Positions 25,807-35,968 of a stretch of DNA of 64,000 nucleotides are shown here, one piece after another. A program made the translations under genes and the position numbers. Position 1 is the first letter of the stretch. Each line of letters starts with the position of its first letter. This DNA comes from Moduliflexus sp964602655. GTDB taxonomy: Bacteria; Moduliflexota; Moduliflexia; Moduliflexales; Moduliflexaceae. The stretch is from assembly GCA_964602655.1 (NCBI GenBank), contig CAZRSF010000019.1:1-64000 (forward strand), written 5' to 3'. The notes below the pieces were generated by a model. It did not search any database and was not told the DNA's origin. It saw only the letters and a list, made by a program, of their open reading frames with translations.

Positions 25807-27615
25807 ATGAAACGTTGCGCGAAATATCTGTGTATCCTGCCGCTGTGGTGTAGTCTCTTTTTTTTGGTTTCCTGCGCAACCATCGAAACGCCCGATGTCA
25901 TCAATACGCCGGAAGAAATCGAAGAGGAAATGCTCGCAGACGACGCCGTCGAAATTCTGCCGAGCCATATTGCCACGCCGACCGCCTACTATTTCTATCA
26001 ATTGGGCAACTTAGCCATCGGCTTCAATCTCTTCGACGAGGCCGCCGGATTTTACCAACGCGCCTTGCAAATAGACTCGACGTCGCAGTATCTTCGGCTC
26101 GAACTTGCCAGACTGCTGCTCAGCAACGGTCAAGAAAATGACGCCGAGAAGCTGATTCAAGAGGTGTTGACGCAGCAGCCATCCAATGTCCAAGCCTTGA
26201 TGATCCTGGGAAACATCTATACCGGGCAGAAAAAATATCAGGAGGCCGCCGCGATCTACCAACAAGTCATCGAAGCCGATCCGCAAGAACTCGACGGCTA
26301 TTTATTTTTAGCCGAGGTCTATAATCGTCTTCAAGACAAACCGCGCGTGCTGGACACCTTGCAAAAACTCCTCGCGGCGCAGCCGAATTCCGTTGATGCC
26401 ATCTACCATATCGGCAAAGTGTATCTTGAACTCAAAGAGTATCCTCAAGCCATCGAGTATTTTCAACGCGCATTGGAATTCAGCCCGGACAACTATCAAA
26501 TTTACTCCGGCTTAGCCTTAGCGTACGAGTTGCAGCAGGATTACATCCACGCGCTGGAAAATTATGAGATCATGCTGTCCATGAATCCTGACGATGACCG
26601 TCTGATCGAGCAAATCTTCAAGCTCCACCTGTTCTTAGAGCAGTATGAAGAGGCATCGCAGTATGTCGAGGAACTGCGCGAACGCGATCCCGGCAACGAA
26701 CGGTATGATTTGCAGGCGGCGATTCTGCGGTATGAATTGAAGGAGTACGAGGCGGCGGCGAACATTCTTCGCCCCTACGTCGAACGCCATCCGAAAAGCA
26801 TTGACGCCCTGACCTATCTTGCGTTGAGCCTGGAACGCACCGAACAATACGAAGAAGCTTTAGCGAATTGGCGCACGGTGTTCGAGATCGATCCGACATC
26901 GTATGAAGCGCGGATGCGGATCGGGCTGTTGCTCGACCGCCTCGACTACAACGACGAGGCGCTTCGCGTGTTTCAGGAGAATCGCGAGATGTTCCCGGAT
27001 GAACCGGAAGCGTACCTCTTTTTAGGATTTGCCTATAACGAACGGAAAGATTATCGCGCCGCCTTAACCGCGTTCGACGAAGGGCTGCAAAAAAACCCGA
27101 AACATGTGGCGCTGAATTTTTATCGCGGCGCAGCATTGGAACGGCTCGGAGAATTCGAGCAGGCGATGGCCGCGTTTCAGCATGTCATCGAATTGCAGGA
27201 TGACTACGCGAATGCGTACAATTATATCGGGTATATGCTCGCTGAAAAGGGAATTCGGCTGGATGAAGCGCTGAAACAGGTGCAGAAAGCGTTGTCGTTC
27301 GAGCCGGAGAACGGCGCGTTTGTGGATAGCCTCGGCTGGGTGTATTACCAGAAAGGGATGCTCGACGACGCCATCCGTGAATTGGAACGCGCGGCGACGC
27401 TGTTGAGCAGCGATCCGACAATCCACGATCATTTGGGCGACGCCTACAATAAAAAGGAAAATTTCGAGAAAGCGGCGGAACATTATCGAAAATCGTTGGA
27501 ACTGGAGCCAAAAGACGAGGTGCAGAAAAAGCTTGACGCCGTCAATGCCAAAATGAAATCCGCCAGCAATCATCACTCGTCGGACTCGCAGCCAACACAA
27601 CAGAAAGGTCAATAA
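25807..27615 (+). CDS. TPR-repeat lipoprotein
   Basis: A 602-residue protein. The signal peptide ends in the lipobox LVSC (MKRCAKYLCILPLWCSLFFL, then VSCATIE), so the mature protein should be a lipoprotein. From about residue 60 to 570 it is built of roughly 14 tetratricopeptide repeats (for example AIEYFQRALEFSPDNYQIYS and AAEHYRKSLELEPKD). The tail is polar. Such lipoproteins often scaffold outer-membrane assembly or secretion machines. ATG 25807 follows AAGGA. It lies 40 nt upstream of a LolB-like lipoprotein. Confidence 0.9.
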   Translation: MKRCAKYLCILPLWCSLFFLVSCATIETPDVINTPEEIEEEMLADDAVEILPSHIATPTAYYFYQLGNLAIGFNLFDEAAGFYQRALQIDSTSQYLRLELARLLLSNGQENDAEKLIQEVLTQQPSNVQALMILGNIYTGQKKYQEAAAIYQQVIEADPQELDGYLFLAEVYNRLQDKPRVLDTLQKLLAAQPNSVDAIYHIGKVYLELKEYPQAIEYFQRALEFSPDNYQIYSGLALAYELQQDYIHALENYEIMLSMNPDDDRLIEQIFKLHLFLEQYEEASQYVEELRERDPGNERYDLQAAILRYELKEYEAAANILRPYVERHPKSIDALTYLALSLERTEQYEEALANWRTVFEIDPTSYEARMRIGLLLDRLDYNDEALRVFQENREMFPDEPEAYLFLGFAYNERKDYRAALTAFDEGLQKNPKHVALNFYRGAALERLGEFEQAMAAFQHVIELQDDYANAYNYIGYMLAEKGIRLDEALKQVQKALSFEPENGAFVDSLGWVYYQKGMLDDAIRELERAATLLSSDPTIHDHLGDAYNKKENFEKAAEHYRKSLELEPKDEVQKKLDAVNAKMKSASNHHSSDSQPTQQKGQ

Positions 27616-27655
27616 CCATTTTCGAAAACATCGAGAATGTGTATTTATAATACGC

Positions 27656-28663
27656 ATGAAAATTCTTCGTTATTTCTCATTTCCATCGAGCATGTTTCAG
27701 CGCCATCGGGAGTGCCAAAGCTTGCTTTGGCGGCCAAAGCAAGCTTTGGCACTCCTTCTGACCATCTGCGCAATTTTTATATTGGGTGGATGCGCAGGGC
27801 GGCCTCCCGTACTTCCGCCGATCTTAAGCCCTGTCGGTTCGGACTTCGCCACANNNNNNNNNNCGACCGAGGAGGTTTCGCAGGCGATTATGGAACGCAC
27901 CGAACATTTTCATTCGCTTTCCGGCATCGGCAAAGTGCAGATTGAAAATTGGGACGAACGCTATAAATTTACACAAGCGTTTGTCGTGGAAAAACCGGAC
28001 AGATTCCGCCTTGAAATCTTAGGATTTTTAGACCAGCCCGCGATCTTTTTCACATCAGACACCCAAATGCTGTCGCTCTATTCCAAAAAACACAACGCCG
28101 AATACCGGGGCGTCGCCTCGCGCGAAAACCTCTTCAAATTAGGCGGAATCAATCTTTCGGTCGAAGATTTTCTGTTAGTCCTTTCCGGCAATCCGCCGAC
28201 ACTCGATGACGTGACCTCTGAATGGGGCGTCGCGATTCAAGAAGGCCGTTACCATTATCTTGAGCGGATTTCGGTTCGGAAAAATGTCGTCCAGCGCATC
28301 TGGTTCGATACGCAGTATCGCATGGTGGCGCAAGTGCAGGAATACATGCTCACGAACGGCGAAATGCTGCTCAATGTGCGCTTCGACGAATATCGCGGCG
28401 AGCAAGGCGGCTATCCGCTGCCTGCGAAAATAGACATCGAACGCCCGATTGATAATGTGCGCGTGTTCATCGCCTACCGCGAGATGGACGTGAATCAGCC
28501 GATTGATTCGACGCTCTTCACGTTTGCACCGCCGACAGATGCGAAAATCTTCCACATTGACGATACGACCAATCAGGATTTAGGGCGGTTAGCGCCATTC
28601 GAAGAATTTCGCGTCGAGCGCTCGGAACAGTCGGAAGGCGACCAGCCTGAGGAAAACAAGTAA
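27656..28663 (+). CDS. LolB/DUF4292-like outer-membrane lipoprotein, with assembly gap
   Basis: A lipoprotein with signal peptide and lipobox LGGC (Cys47 from ATG 27656, or shorter from ATG 27692), followed by a beta-rich domain like LolB/DUF4292 (LSGIGKVQIENWDERYKF, EKPDRFRLEILGFLDQP, RIWFDTQYRMVAQVQEY). Such proteins carry lipids or lipoproteins in the periplasm. Ten N (27854-27863) interrupt the codons just after the signal peptide, so the true length there is unknown. Residues 18-34, including part of the hydrophobic core, are encoded by a 47-nt dispersed palindrome. It follows the TPR lipoprotein and precedes ftsK by 9 nt. Confidence 0.78.
   Translation: MKILRYFSFPSSMFQRHRECQSLLWRPKQALALLLTICAIFILGGCAGRPPVLPPILSPVGSDFATXXXXTEEVSQAIMERTEHFHSLSGIGKVQIENWDERYKFTQAFVVEKPDRFRLEILGFLDQPAIFFTSDTQMLSLYSKKHNAEYRGVASRENLFKLGGINLSVEDFLLVLSGNPPTLDDVTSEWGVAIQEGRYHYLERISVRKNVVQRIWFDTQYRMVAQVQEYMLTNGEMLLNVRFDEYRGEQGGYPLPAKIDIERPIDNVRVFIAYREMDVNQPIDSTLFTFAPPTDAKIFHIDDTTNQDLGRLAPFEEFRVERSEQSEGDQPEENK
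27709..27755. repeat. 47-nt perfect palindrome inside a coding region
   Basis: Arms GGAGTGCCAAAGCTTGCTTT plus GGC and their exact reverse complement, around a single G: 23 bp each side. The same arms recur 52 nt apart at 55165-55262. This copy lies within the signal-peptide coding part of the lipoprotein gene. Confidence 0.93.
27854..27863. other. Assembly gap (10 N)
   Basis: Ten undetermined bases within the lipoprotein gene. The frame continues as written, but the number of N may be a placeholder. Confidence 0.95.
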
Positions 28664-28672
28664 CAACGTCTC

Positions 28673-30994
28673 ATGGCGAAACAGGACAAAAAAGAACCAA
28701 AGGATAAGAAGCCGCCATCGCCAAAGCCGCAGCAGGCGAAATCGCGCCGCGCATCACGCCTCATCGAACGCGCGATGGAATCGGTGAAAGCCCAAAAAAC
28801 GCCACGCGCCGCCGGTAGCGATCCGCTTGCCCCGCCGGAGCATGTCAACTCCCATTATAAAATTCAGGGGATCATTTTCGGGGCGCTGACGCTGTTTCTG
28901 TTGGTCAGCTTATTGACATATTATGGCGACGATGCGTCTTCCCTCTCGGATCAAGGCGCGACTCAGAATATCGCCGGAGTCGTCGGCGCGATGATCGCCA
29001 GCGTGCTCTTGCGTTTTTTCGGCGTTGTCGCCTACATGTTCCCGCTGCTGACGCTGCTCATCAGCATTGACCGCTTCCAACCGACGCCGCGCGCGACGAA
29101 TTACGGCAATTTAGCCGGAACATCTCTCGGCATTCTTTGTTTATGCGGCCTGTTCAGTCTGCCGACGTTGGGCGCGGCGACAGAATATTCTCCCGGCGGT
29201 TTTCTTGGCGCGGCGCTGGCCTCATTGCTGCTTGGATATTTGAAAGTGTTCGGCAGCATCACGGTGCTGATTACCGGGTTGATTATCGCAGGATTCCTCC
29301 TGAATATCCATTTTCTGCGGCATATTCTCATCCCGGAAAAGCCGCAGGTTCCAATCTTCGAAGAACAATCGCCGACAGTGCGCGTTCCGGAAATTATTAC
29401 GCCGCAGACCACTCCGCCGCAAGAAAAGAAGGAAGTCCCGATTCCAGCGAAACGCACATCGCTGCCGAATCTGTTTCGAAGAAAAATCACCGGAACCGAT
29501 GCCGAACCCGAACAGCAGTCGCCTGTTCCCGGTCAGAATCAGGCGTATCAGTTGCCGCCGCCGTCGTTATTGGATTCTCCTCCGGCGGAGAAACAACATG
29601 CCGGCACCAAACAAAGCCTGCTGACCAACTCGAAAGTCTTAGAAGAAAAACTCGCGGATTTCGGCATCGAAGGGCAGGTCGTCGGCGTCATGCCGGGGCC
29701 GGTCATTACGCGCTACGAAGTGCAGCCCGCGCCCGGCGTAAAGGTTAGCCGCATCGTCAATCTCGCCGATGATTTGGCGTTAGGCTTGAAAGCCGAATCC
29801 ATCCGCATTGTCGCGCCTGTGCCTGGAAAAGACGTGGTGGGCATCGAAGTGCCGAACAAAACCCGCGAAACCGTGTATTTACGCGATTTGATCGAAACGA
29901 ATACTTTTGCCAATCATCCGTCGAAATTGGTGTTGGCGGTAGGGAAAGACATCGGCGGACATCCGTATTTTGCCGACTTAGGGAAAATGCCGCATCTCCT
30001 GATTGCCGGGGCGACTGGTTCGGGCAAAAGCGTCTGTCTCAACTCCTTGATTTGCAGCATTTTATTCCACGCGACGCCGGAAGAAGTGCGTTTTATCATG
30101 GTTGACCCGAAAATGCTGGAACTCGGCGTCTATGACAATATCCCGCATCTGCTGATTCCGGTCGTAAAAGACCCGCAGCTTGCCTCGAACGCGTTAGGCT
30201 GGGCGACCGAAGAAATGACGCGGCGCTACGGCGTTCTGGCGCAAAAGGGCGTGCGCAACATTGCTCAGTATAACGAGGCGCTTCGCGAGGCGCCGAAAGG
30301 CAAAGAGGTTGGCGCGAAAGTCGAAACGATCTTGCCGTATATTGTGATTATTGTTGATGAATTGGCGGATTTGATGATGGTCGCTTCCGGAGTCGAGAAA
30401 CCGATCATGCGGTTGGCGCAGATGGCGCGGGCGGTTGGAATTCACTTGATTTTAGCGACGCAGCGACCGTCTGTAGATGTCATTACGGGCGTGATTAAGG
30501 CTAATTTTCCAGCGCGAATGTCATTTCGCGTGTCGTCCAAAGTGGATTCGCGCACGATCCTGGATGCCAATGGCGCAGACCTCTTATTAGGCGATGGGGA
30601 CATGCTTTTTTTGCTTCCGGGCACGTCGTTTTTACGGCGCTTGCACGGGGCATTTTTGTCAGAAAAAGAGATCAAACGTTTGACCACGTATGTGAAGAAG
30701 ATCGGCAAACCCTCGTATGATCAAGCGGTGTTGAATTATCACGCCGAGGGTGAGGCCGCAGAAGAAGACGACGCCGAATTGTACAAGAAAGCGGCGTATG
30801 TCGTAGTAAAAAATGGCGAAGCGTCTATTTCGCTGCTGCGCCGGTCGTTCAAAATCGGCCATAGCAAAGCGGCGCGTTTGATTGATGTCATGGAACGGGA
30901 CGGCATTATCAGCACGTTCAGAGGGAGCCGCCCGCGCGATATTTTAGTCACAACCGCGCAATTGGATGATCGCTTCAAGACAGGGCAAGAGTAA
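28673..30994 (+). CDS. ftsK: DNA translocase FtsK/SpoIIIE
   Basis: A 773-residue septal DNA pump for chromosome segregation. A charged N-terminus is followed by four membrane helices (about residues 60-220), a Pro/Gln-rich linker, and the motor with Walker A GATGSGKS (about 446-453), Walker B IVIIVDELADLM, and MARAVGIHLILATQRPSVDV. The C-terminal gamma winged helix (YVVVKNGEASISLLRRSF, then VMERDGIISTFRGSRPRDIL) recognises polar sequences. Length is typical. It follows the LolB-like gene by 9 nt, so co-transcription is likely. Confidence 0.96.
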   Translation: MAKQDKKEPKDKKPPSPKPQQAKSRRASRLIERAMESVKAQKTPRAAGSDPLAPPEHVNSHYKIQGIIFGALTLFLLVSLLTYYGDDASSLSDQGATQNIAGVVGAMIASVLLRFFGVVAYMFPLLTLLISIDRFQPTPRATNYGNLAGTSLGILCLCGLFSLPTLGAATEYSPGGFLGAALASLLLGYLKVFGSITVLITGLIIAGFLLNIHFLRHILIPEKPQVPIFEEQSPTVRVPEIITPQTTPPQEKKEVPIPAKRTSLPNLFRRKITGTDAEPEQQSPVPGQNQAYQLPPPSLLDSPPAEKQHAGTKQSLLTNSKVLEEKLADFGIEGQVVGVMPGPVITRYEVQPAPGVKVSRIVNLADDLALGLKAESIRIVAPVPGKDVVGIEVPNKTRETVYLRDLIETNTFANHPSKLVLAVGKDIGGHPYFADLGKMPHLLIAGATGSGKSVCLNSLICSILFHATPEEVRFIMVDPKMLELGVYDNIPHLLIPVVKDPQLASNALGWATEEMTRRYGVLAQKGVRNIAQYNEALREAPKGKEVGAKVETILPYIVIIVDELADLMMVASGVEKPIMRLAQMARAVGIHLILATQRPSVDVITGVIKANFPARMSFRVSSKVDSRTILDANGADLLLGDGDMLFLLPGTSFLRRLHGAFLSEKEIKRLTTYVKKIGKPSYDQAVLNYHAEGEAAEEDDAELYKKAAYVVVKNGEASISLLRRSFKIGHSKAARLIDVMERDGIISTFRGSRPRDILVTTAQLDDRFKTGQE

Positions 30995-31097
30995 AAATTT
31001 TTTCTTTGAGATATGTCCGATTTCAAGAAATTGATTGCAACGGTTTTGAATTTTAGGGATATATGCGATTGAAATTTTGTATTTTCAAATAGGAGAC

Positions 31098-31103
31098 TAT
31101 AAT
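31098..31103 (+). promoter_or_regulatory. Candidate -10 element before the SGNH genes
   Basis: A perfect TATAAT, but the hexamer 17 nt upstream (TTTTGT) is a poor -35. It lies in the AT-rich 287-nt gap between ftsK and the first SGNH gene. The SGNH reading frame is open back to 31111 but has no start codon there, so a lost upstream coding part is possible. Confidence 0.3.
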
Positions 31104-31281
31104 ATTTTAGAATTTTTATGGAGTTTGCAAGAAAAACAGAACGTATATTCCCCATAATATATTATTTGCCCAGAAGCCGACATGGCTTCATATCTTTTAT
31201 AGAAAGATCGTTCTAAAATTACCTCGAATACTCACAGGTGCTTGGGGTATTTTTCTTATCGGTTACACGAGTATTTTCTTT

Positions 31282-32520
31282 ATGAATTGGTTTAAAACGG
31301 TTTCATTAAAATATGTGATTCAATCATTAGCATTATCTCTTGCATCAATACTTCTTTTCGGAGTGACCGCAGAATTTTTGTCTCGAATCAAATATACACC
31401 AAGAAAATTGGATTATAATTGGATATTCGAGTATGATAAACATAAAATATTTCGATTGAAATCGAACCATCAGGGAGAGTATGGAGGGGTAAAGATTACC
31501 ACGAACGCTTATGGATTTCGCGATGAAAATATTGAGATAAATAAATCCTCAAATATGTTGCGTGTACTCGTGTTAGGTGATTCTATAACGTTCGGGCATG
31601 GAGATGTCTTACAATATGAATTATATTCGGAAGTATTAGAAGATCAGCTTAATCAATATATGACATCTTTGGATATAGAAGTTTTGAATATGGGGTGTCC
31701 CGGAAATTCGGCATGGCAGGAATATTATGATCTTAGAAACGGATTGCAATTTCAGCCAGATGTCGTTATCATACAATATACGCTCAATGATGTCACTGAG
31801 CCCTATCTTGTAGCCAAAAGACACGGGGGAGAAGGTTTGGATTATCATGGTGTTAAAGACATTCCGTATTATGATTATTTATTATCTCAGAATAGTGCGT
31901 TTTATCTTTTTTTAAAAGATATCATCAGTCGTATAAAATTTCAAAGCATCACCAAAACCGATTTACAAAGAAATGCATTAGAACGCGAAGTATTAGAAGC
32001 CCTTGACAATTTAGTCACCTATCATGATCATCCTAAAATTAAAACAGCTTGGGAAGAATACTTAAAATGGTTAAAAAAAATAGTTACACTCTGCAATGAA
32101 CGCAATATTCCATGTATTTTACTCATTTCTCCTTACTCTTTCCAACTTGATCTTGATAGTTCGTTCGCATATCCTCAGGAAATCTTAAACACATTTGCAA
32201 GGGAAAATGATTTTATCACCATTGATTTGCTTGCATATCTTCAACAAGAATTCAAAGATCAAATGATACAAAAATATTCATTATCTCCGACGATGTCATA
32301 TAGTAACTTGATTGCATACATTAAGGAGAATGGGGAAAAAGAAATCGAAAAATTTTGGTATTTTTATTTTATTGATGCTGATCACTATACTCGTGATGGA
32401 CATAAATATGTCGCACACATTTTATATAACTCGTTATTACAGCTATTTCCCCCTAAAATACAAGAATCAAAACAATTAGGAAAAAATCATGCTCATAAAA
32501 TCTTTGCGGCATCGAATTAA
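31282..32520 (+). CDS. SGNH/GDSL hydrolase-like protein, membrane-anchored
   Basis: A 412-residue protein with one N-terminal membrane helix (LKYVIQSLALSLASILLFGV) and an outward SGNH-type domain. Visible blocks are VLVLGDSITFGHG (Ser nucleophile), GCPGNSAWQEYY (Gly), QYTLNDVTEP (Asn) and FIDADHYTRDGHKY (Asp/His). SGNH enzymes add or remove acyl groups on polysaccharides. The gene is markedly AT-rich and overlaps the next SGNH gene by 32 nt; both look like a transferred surface-polysaccharide module. The start has no SD. Confidence 0.8.
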   Translation: MNWFKTVSLKYVIQSLALSLASILLFGVTAEFLSRIKYTPRKLDYNWIFEYDKHKIFRLKSNHQGEYGGVKITTNAYGFRDENIEINKSSNMLRVLVLGDSITFGHGDVLQYELYSEVLEDQLNQYMTSLDIEVLNMGCPGNSAWQEYYDLRNGLQFQPDVVIIQYTLNDVTEPYLVAKRHGGEGLDYHGVKDIPYYDYLLSQNSAFYLFLKDIISRIKFQSITKTDLQRNALEREVLEALDNLVTYHDHPKIKTAWEEYLKWLKKIVTLCNERNIPCILLISPYSFQLDLDSSFAYPQEILNTFARENDFITIDLLAYLQQEFKDQMIQKYSLSPTMSYSNLIAYIKENGEKEIEKFWYFYFIDADHYTRDGHKYVAHILYNSLLQLFPPKIQESKQLGKNHAHKIFAASN

Positions 32521-34294
32521 AATTCAACACATCTTTCTATTGTTAATTTTTCTTTTATGTATTCTGATTGGGTTGCATTTAGTGCTTCTTCGATATAGAT
32601 GGGGGATAAAAGGAGAGTATTATAAAAACTCTCAATGGGAAGGACAAGCGACAATTGTGAAGACTGATAAAATGCCTTATTTAAAAGGAGAAAGCGGATT
32701 ACATCTTCTTTCAACAAATACGTATAGCGTAAGATGGACAGGTTGGATCGTTATTGAAAATGAAGGAGTGTATCAGTTTGCAACAAATTCTGACGACGGG
32801 TCTTTTCTTGAAATCGGAGAACGTAGAATTGTTGATAATGGCGGAGCGCATGGGAAAACGAGGTCATCAGGGGAAATCTATCTAAAAAAAGGAAGTTATC
32901 CGATTACTATCTTATATTTTCAGATCGGAGGCTATAGTATTCTTGAAACCTTATGGACTCCTCCAGGAAAAACAGAAGAACGTATCTCACCTGACATCTT
33001 GTTTTCTAAAAAACCTACTAATATAGAAATTTTTTTAAGAAAGAATATAAAATATTTTCAATTGCTGATAGTAAGAATAATAGTGGTTGTTTCGCTCATT
33101 TTTCTCTTCATTAAAACCGTTTTTCCAATTTATGAATCCTTAAAGAAATGCGGTATTAAACGATATAACAAGGAAATTATCTTGAGTTTCGGGAGCGTGT
33201 TCACATTCATAGTGTTCACCGAACTATTGTTGAGAATGATAAATTTTTCATATTATCCGACGGATATTGGATTTAATATTACTTCTGAATATAAAATTTT
33301 TGATGTAATCGGAGATTATTATAAAACGAAACCCAATAAGACAGGAGTCTTTGTCCCACAAGAATTCCCTTGCCAAAAAGATAAAAATGAGATACGAGTC
33401 TTTCTTGTCGGAGGCTCCAGCGTTCATCATCTTGGCACGGCTGACTATTTAAAAGAAAAAATACAGCATGAAATAAAAGGATATGACAAAACTGTTCGGA
33501 TAATAAATATTAGCGCTGGGGGATACGGAACAACAAGGCTCTTACTCCATTTTCAAGAAATTTTAGATTACGATCCCGATATTATTATTTTATATTCAGG
33601 CCATAATGAATTTGAAGAAAAATATTTACGGGATACGCTTTTTAAAGAAAATTTTTTATCTGACATCAGTAATAAGTTGGAAGATGTTTCAAAATTATAC
33701 CAGTTATTGAGTTTAGTGACCAATAAAACAACCCGAATGCTTCTTTCTAAAAATGTCGATCTTATAGAAAAACGACGACATCCGTTTTTTTCTGCCGATT
33801 TTAGAGTTAATTGGGATATGACTTTTGATAAAAATGAAGTGTATAAAAATTATCGCCAAAATATTATAGAAATGATTAAGCTTGCTGAAAATAATAAAAT
33901 TGATATGATGATTTCAAAAGTCGCGTATAACAGAAGACAACCTCCTTTTAAAGCACTTAATGATTCTATATATGCATCTTGTGAGGAATTGCTCAATCAG
34001 AAAAAATATGCTACCGCTTTAGAATGTTTTGATAATGCGCTTGATGCTGATTTACAACCTCATAGAGCTACCAAAACTTCCAATATGATCGTATCAGAAA
34101 TTGCTAAAAATTACAGAGTCCCCGTTGCTGATGTTGATACAAGGATCATTCAAAAAAGTCAGAATTTTGTTCCGGGATTTGATTTATTCTATGATCATTG
34201 TCATTTAGGAGAAAACGGTAATGTGATACTTCAAGATGTATTATTTGAAACAATTGTTGACAATAATCTTTTAAATAAATTTGTCACTCAATAA
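32489..34294 (+). CDS. PA14-like domain plus SGNH hydrolase-like membrane protein
   Basis: A 601-residue protein. One helix near residues 10-30 is followed by a PA14-like carbohydrate-binding domain (NEGVYQFATNSDDGSFLEIG, and LKKGSYPITILYFQIGG), then a second pair of helices near 190-250. The C-terminal SGNH-like domain has FLVGGSSVHHLG, INISAGGYG, LYSGHNEFEE and YDHCHLGENG. Ser is present in GGSS, and Asp-His in DHCHL, so it may be active. AGGA is 7 nt upstream. AT-rich like its partner. Confidence 0.75.
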   Translation: MLIKSLRHRIKIQHIFLLLIFLLCILIGLHLVLLRYRWGIKGEYYKNSQWEGQATIVKTDKMPYLKGESGLHLLSTNTYSVRWTGWIVIENEGVYQFATNSDDGSFLEIGERRIVDNGGAHGKTRSSGEIYLKKGSYPITILYFQIGGYSILETLWTPPGKTEERISPDILFSKKPTNIEIFLRKNIKYFQLLIVRIIVVVSLIFLFIKTVFPIYESLKKCGIKRYNKEIILSFGSVFTFIVFTELLLRMINFSYYPTDIGFNITSEYKIFDVIGDYYKTKPNKTGVFVPQEFPCQKDKNEIRVFLVGGSSVHHLGTADYLKEKIQHEIKGYDKTVRIINISAGGYGTTRLLLHFQEILDYDPDIIILYSGHNEFEEKYLRDTLFKENFLSDISNKLEDVSKLYQLLSLVTNKTTRMLLSKNVDLIEKRRHPFFSADFRVNWDMTFDKNEVYKNYRQNIIEMIKLAENNKIDMMISKVAYNRRQPPFKALNDSIYASCEELLNQKKYATALECFDNALDADLQPHRATKTSNMIVSEIAKNYRVPVADVDTRIIQKSQNFVPGFDLFYDHCHLGENGNVILQDVLFETIVDNNLLNKFVTQ

Positions 34295-34417
34295 TCAGGA
34301 GCTTGTTTTACGCAATTATTGTAAGAAATCGGATATGGGAGTCAGTCACCGAGATAGAAATAACTCAAGTCTAATTCATCTTATAACAAGAATAGAAAAA
34401 ATTGGGAGGATATTTTT

Positions 34418-35968
34418 ATGATGAGACGATCCAAAGATTTACATATGAAAATGATTTTCGCATTAGTAGCGATGACGTTGACGCTCACGTCGGGCGCATG
34501 GGCTGAGCAGGTACTAAAACTCGCCTTGGAAAGTAATCCAACCAATATCGATCCGCGCCTCGGAACGGATGTCAATTCCTTTCGAGCGTATCAATTAGCG
34601 ACGAACGGCCTTGTGAAAAAAGACCCGTTATCGAACCTGATTCCTGATCTGGCTGAAAAATGGGAAACCCCGGACGACAAAACGTACATCTTTTCGCTCC
34701 GCAAAGGCGTAAAATTTCACGATGGCTCGGAGTTCACCGCAGAAGACGTTAAATTCACCATCGAATCCATCATGGACCCTGAGTTGAAGTCTCCGAAAGC
34801 GGCGGCGTATGACAAAGTCGAGAACATTGAGATTCTCGATCCCTATACGATCAAATTCACGCTCAAAGAAGTCTTCTCACCGTTTCTCGTAGAAATGACG
34901 CAGCCGATTCTCTCGAAAAAAGCGACTGAAGCGCAGGAAGGCCAACAATTTACGACGACGCTCATCGGCACAGGCGCATTCAAGTTGACCGAATGGACGC
35001 CGGATCAGCAGTTGGTGTTCGACGCGAATCCCGATTATTTCGGCGGCGCGCCGAAGCTTAGCAAGGTCGTGCTGAAAATTATTCCTGACGACACCGTGCG
35101 CTTTCTGGAATTGAAACAAGGCGGAATTGATTTGGTACAAAACGCCATTCAGCCTGATATGGTGCCGATTGCCGAAAAAACGAAGGGATTGAAAGTGGTA
35201 CAGAGCGAAAGCAGCGTGATCTATTATCTCGGCTTTAATCTGAAAGACCCGATTTTAAGCAATGTCAACGTTCGTCAGGCGATTGCGTATGCCATTGATC
35301 GCAATACGATTGTAGAACATCTGCTCAAGGCGCAAGCCTCATTAGCGACCGGCCTGCTTTCCCCTTCGAACTGGGCGTACGAGCCGAATGTCGCCACATA
35401 CGATTACAATGTCGAAAAGGCGAAAAAGCTTTTGGACGACGCCGGTTATCCCGATCCTGACGGTGACGGGCCGGAACCGCGCTTTAAAATCTCGTATAAA
35501 ACCTCCACCGCCGGATTACGCATCCATTTAGGCGAAGTCCTGCAAGATCAATTCAAACAGATCGGCGTGGAAATTTCAGAAATTCAAACATACGAATGGG
35601 CGAAATTTTACGAAGATATTAAGGCTGGCAATTTCCAGATATTCACGCTGCGCTGGGTCGGCATTACGGAACCGGATATTTTTTACTCGATTTTTCATTC
35701 CAAAATGATACCGCCGGACGGGCGCAATCGCGGATACTATAATAATCCGAAAGTTGACGACCTGCTTGAACAGGGACGGCGCGACGTGACCGCAGACGGT
35801 CGGAAAAAAATCTATAGCGATATTCAAAAAATTTTAGCAGACGATTTGCCGTATGTCTATTTGTGGTATCCTCACAATATTATCGTCATGAATGAGCGCG
35901 TCCAGGGCTTCACCGTCTATCCTGACGGCGATTTTGCGTCCGTCAAGGATGTGTGGATTCAAGAGTAA
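34418..35968 (+). CDS. ABC transporter substrate-binding protein, peptide/nickel type (SBP_bac_5)
   Basis: A 516-residue periplasmic binding protein. The signal peptide is MKMIFALVAMTLTLTSGAWA after a short lead. The SBP family 5 pattern follows: NPTNIDPRLGTDVNSF, DLAEKWETPDDKTYIFSLRK, GVKFHDGSEFTAEDV, and VRQAIAYAIDRNTIVE. It binds oligopeptides or related ligands. GGGAGG is 8 nt before ATG 34418. No permease or ATPase genes are adjacent, so it is an orphan component here. Confidence 0.92.
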   Translation: MMRRSKDLHMKMIFALVAMTLTLTSGAWAEQVLKLALESNPTNIDPRLGTDVNSFRAYQLATNGLVKKDPLSNLIPDLAEKWETPDDKTYIFSLRKGVKFHDGSEFTAEDVKFTIESIMDPELKSPKAAAYDKVENIEILDPYTIKFTLKEVFSPFLVEMTQPILSKKATEAQEGQQFTTTLIGTGAFKLTEWTPDQQLVFDANPDYFGGAPKLSKVVLKIIPDDTVRFLELKQGGIDLVQNAIQPDMVPIAEKTKGLKVVQSESSVIYYLGFNLKDPILSNVNVRQAIAYAIDRNTIVEHLLKAQASLATGLLSPSNWAYEPNVATYDYNVEKAKKLLDDAGYPDPDGDGPEPRFKISYKTSTAGLRIHLGEVLQDQFKQIGVEISEIQTYEWAKFYEDIKAGNFQIFTLRWVGITEPDIFYSIFHSKMIPPDGRNRGYYNNPKVDDLLEQGRRDVTADGRKKIYSDIQKILADDLPYVYLWYPHNIIVMNERVQGFTVYPDGDFASVKDVWIQE

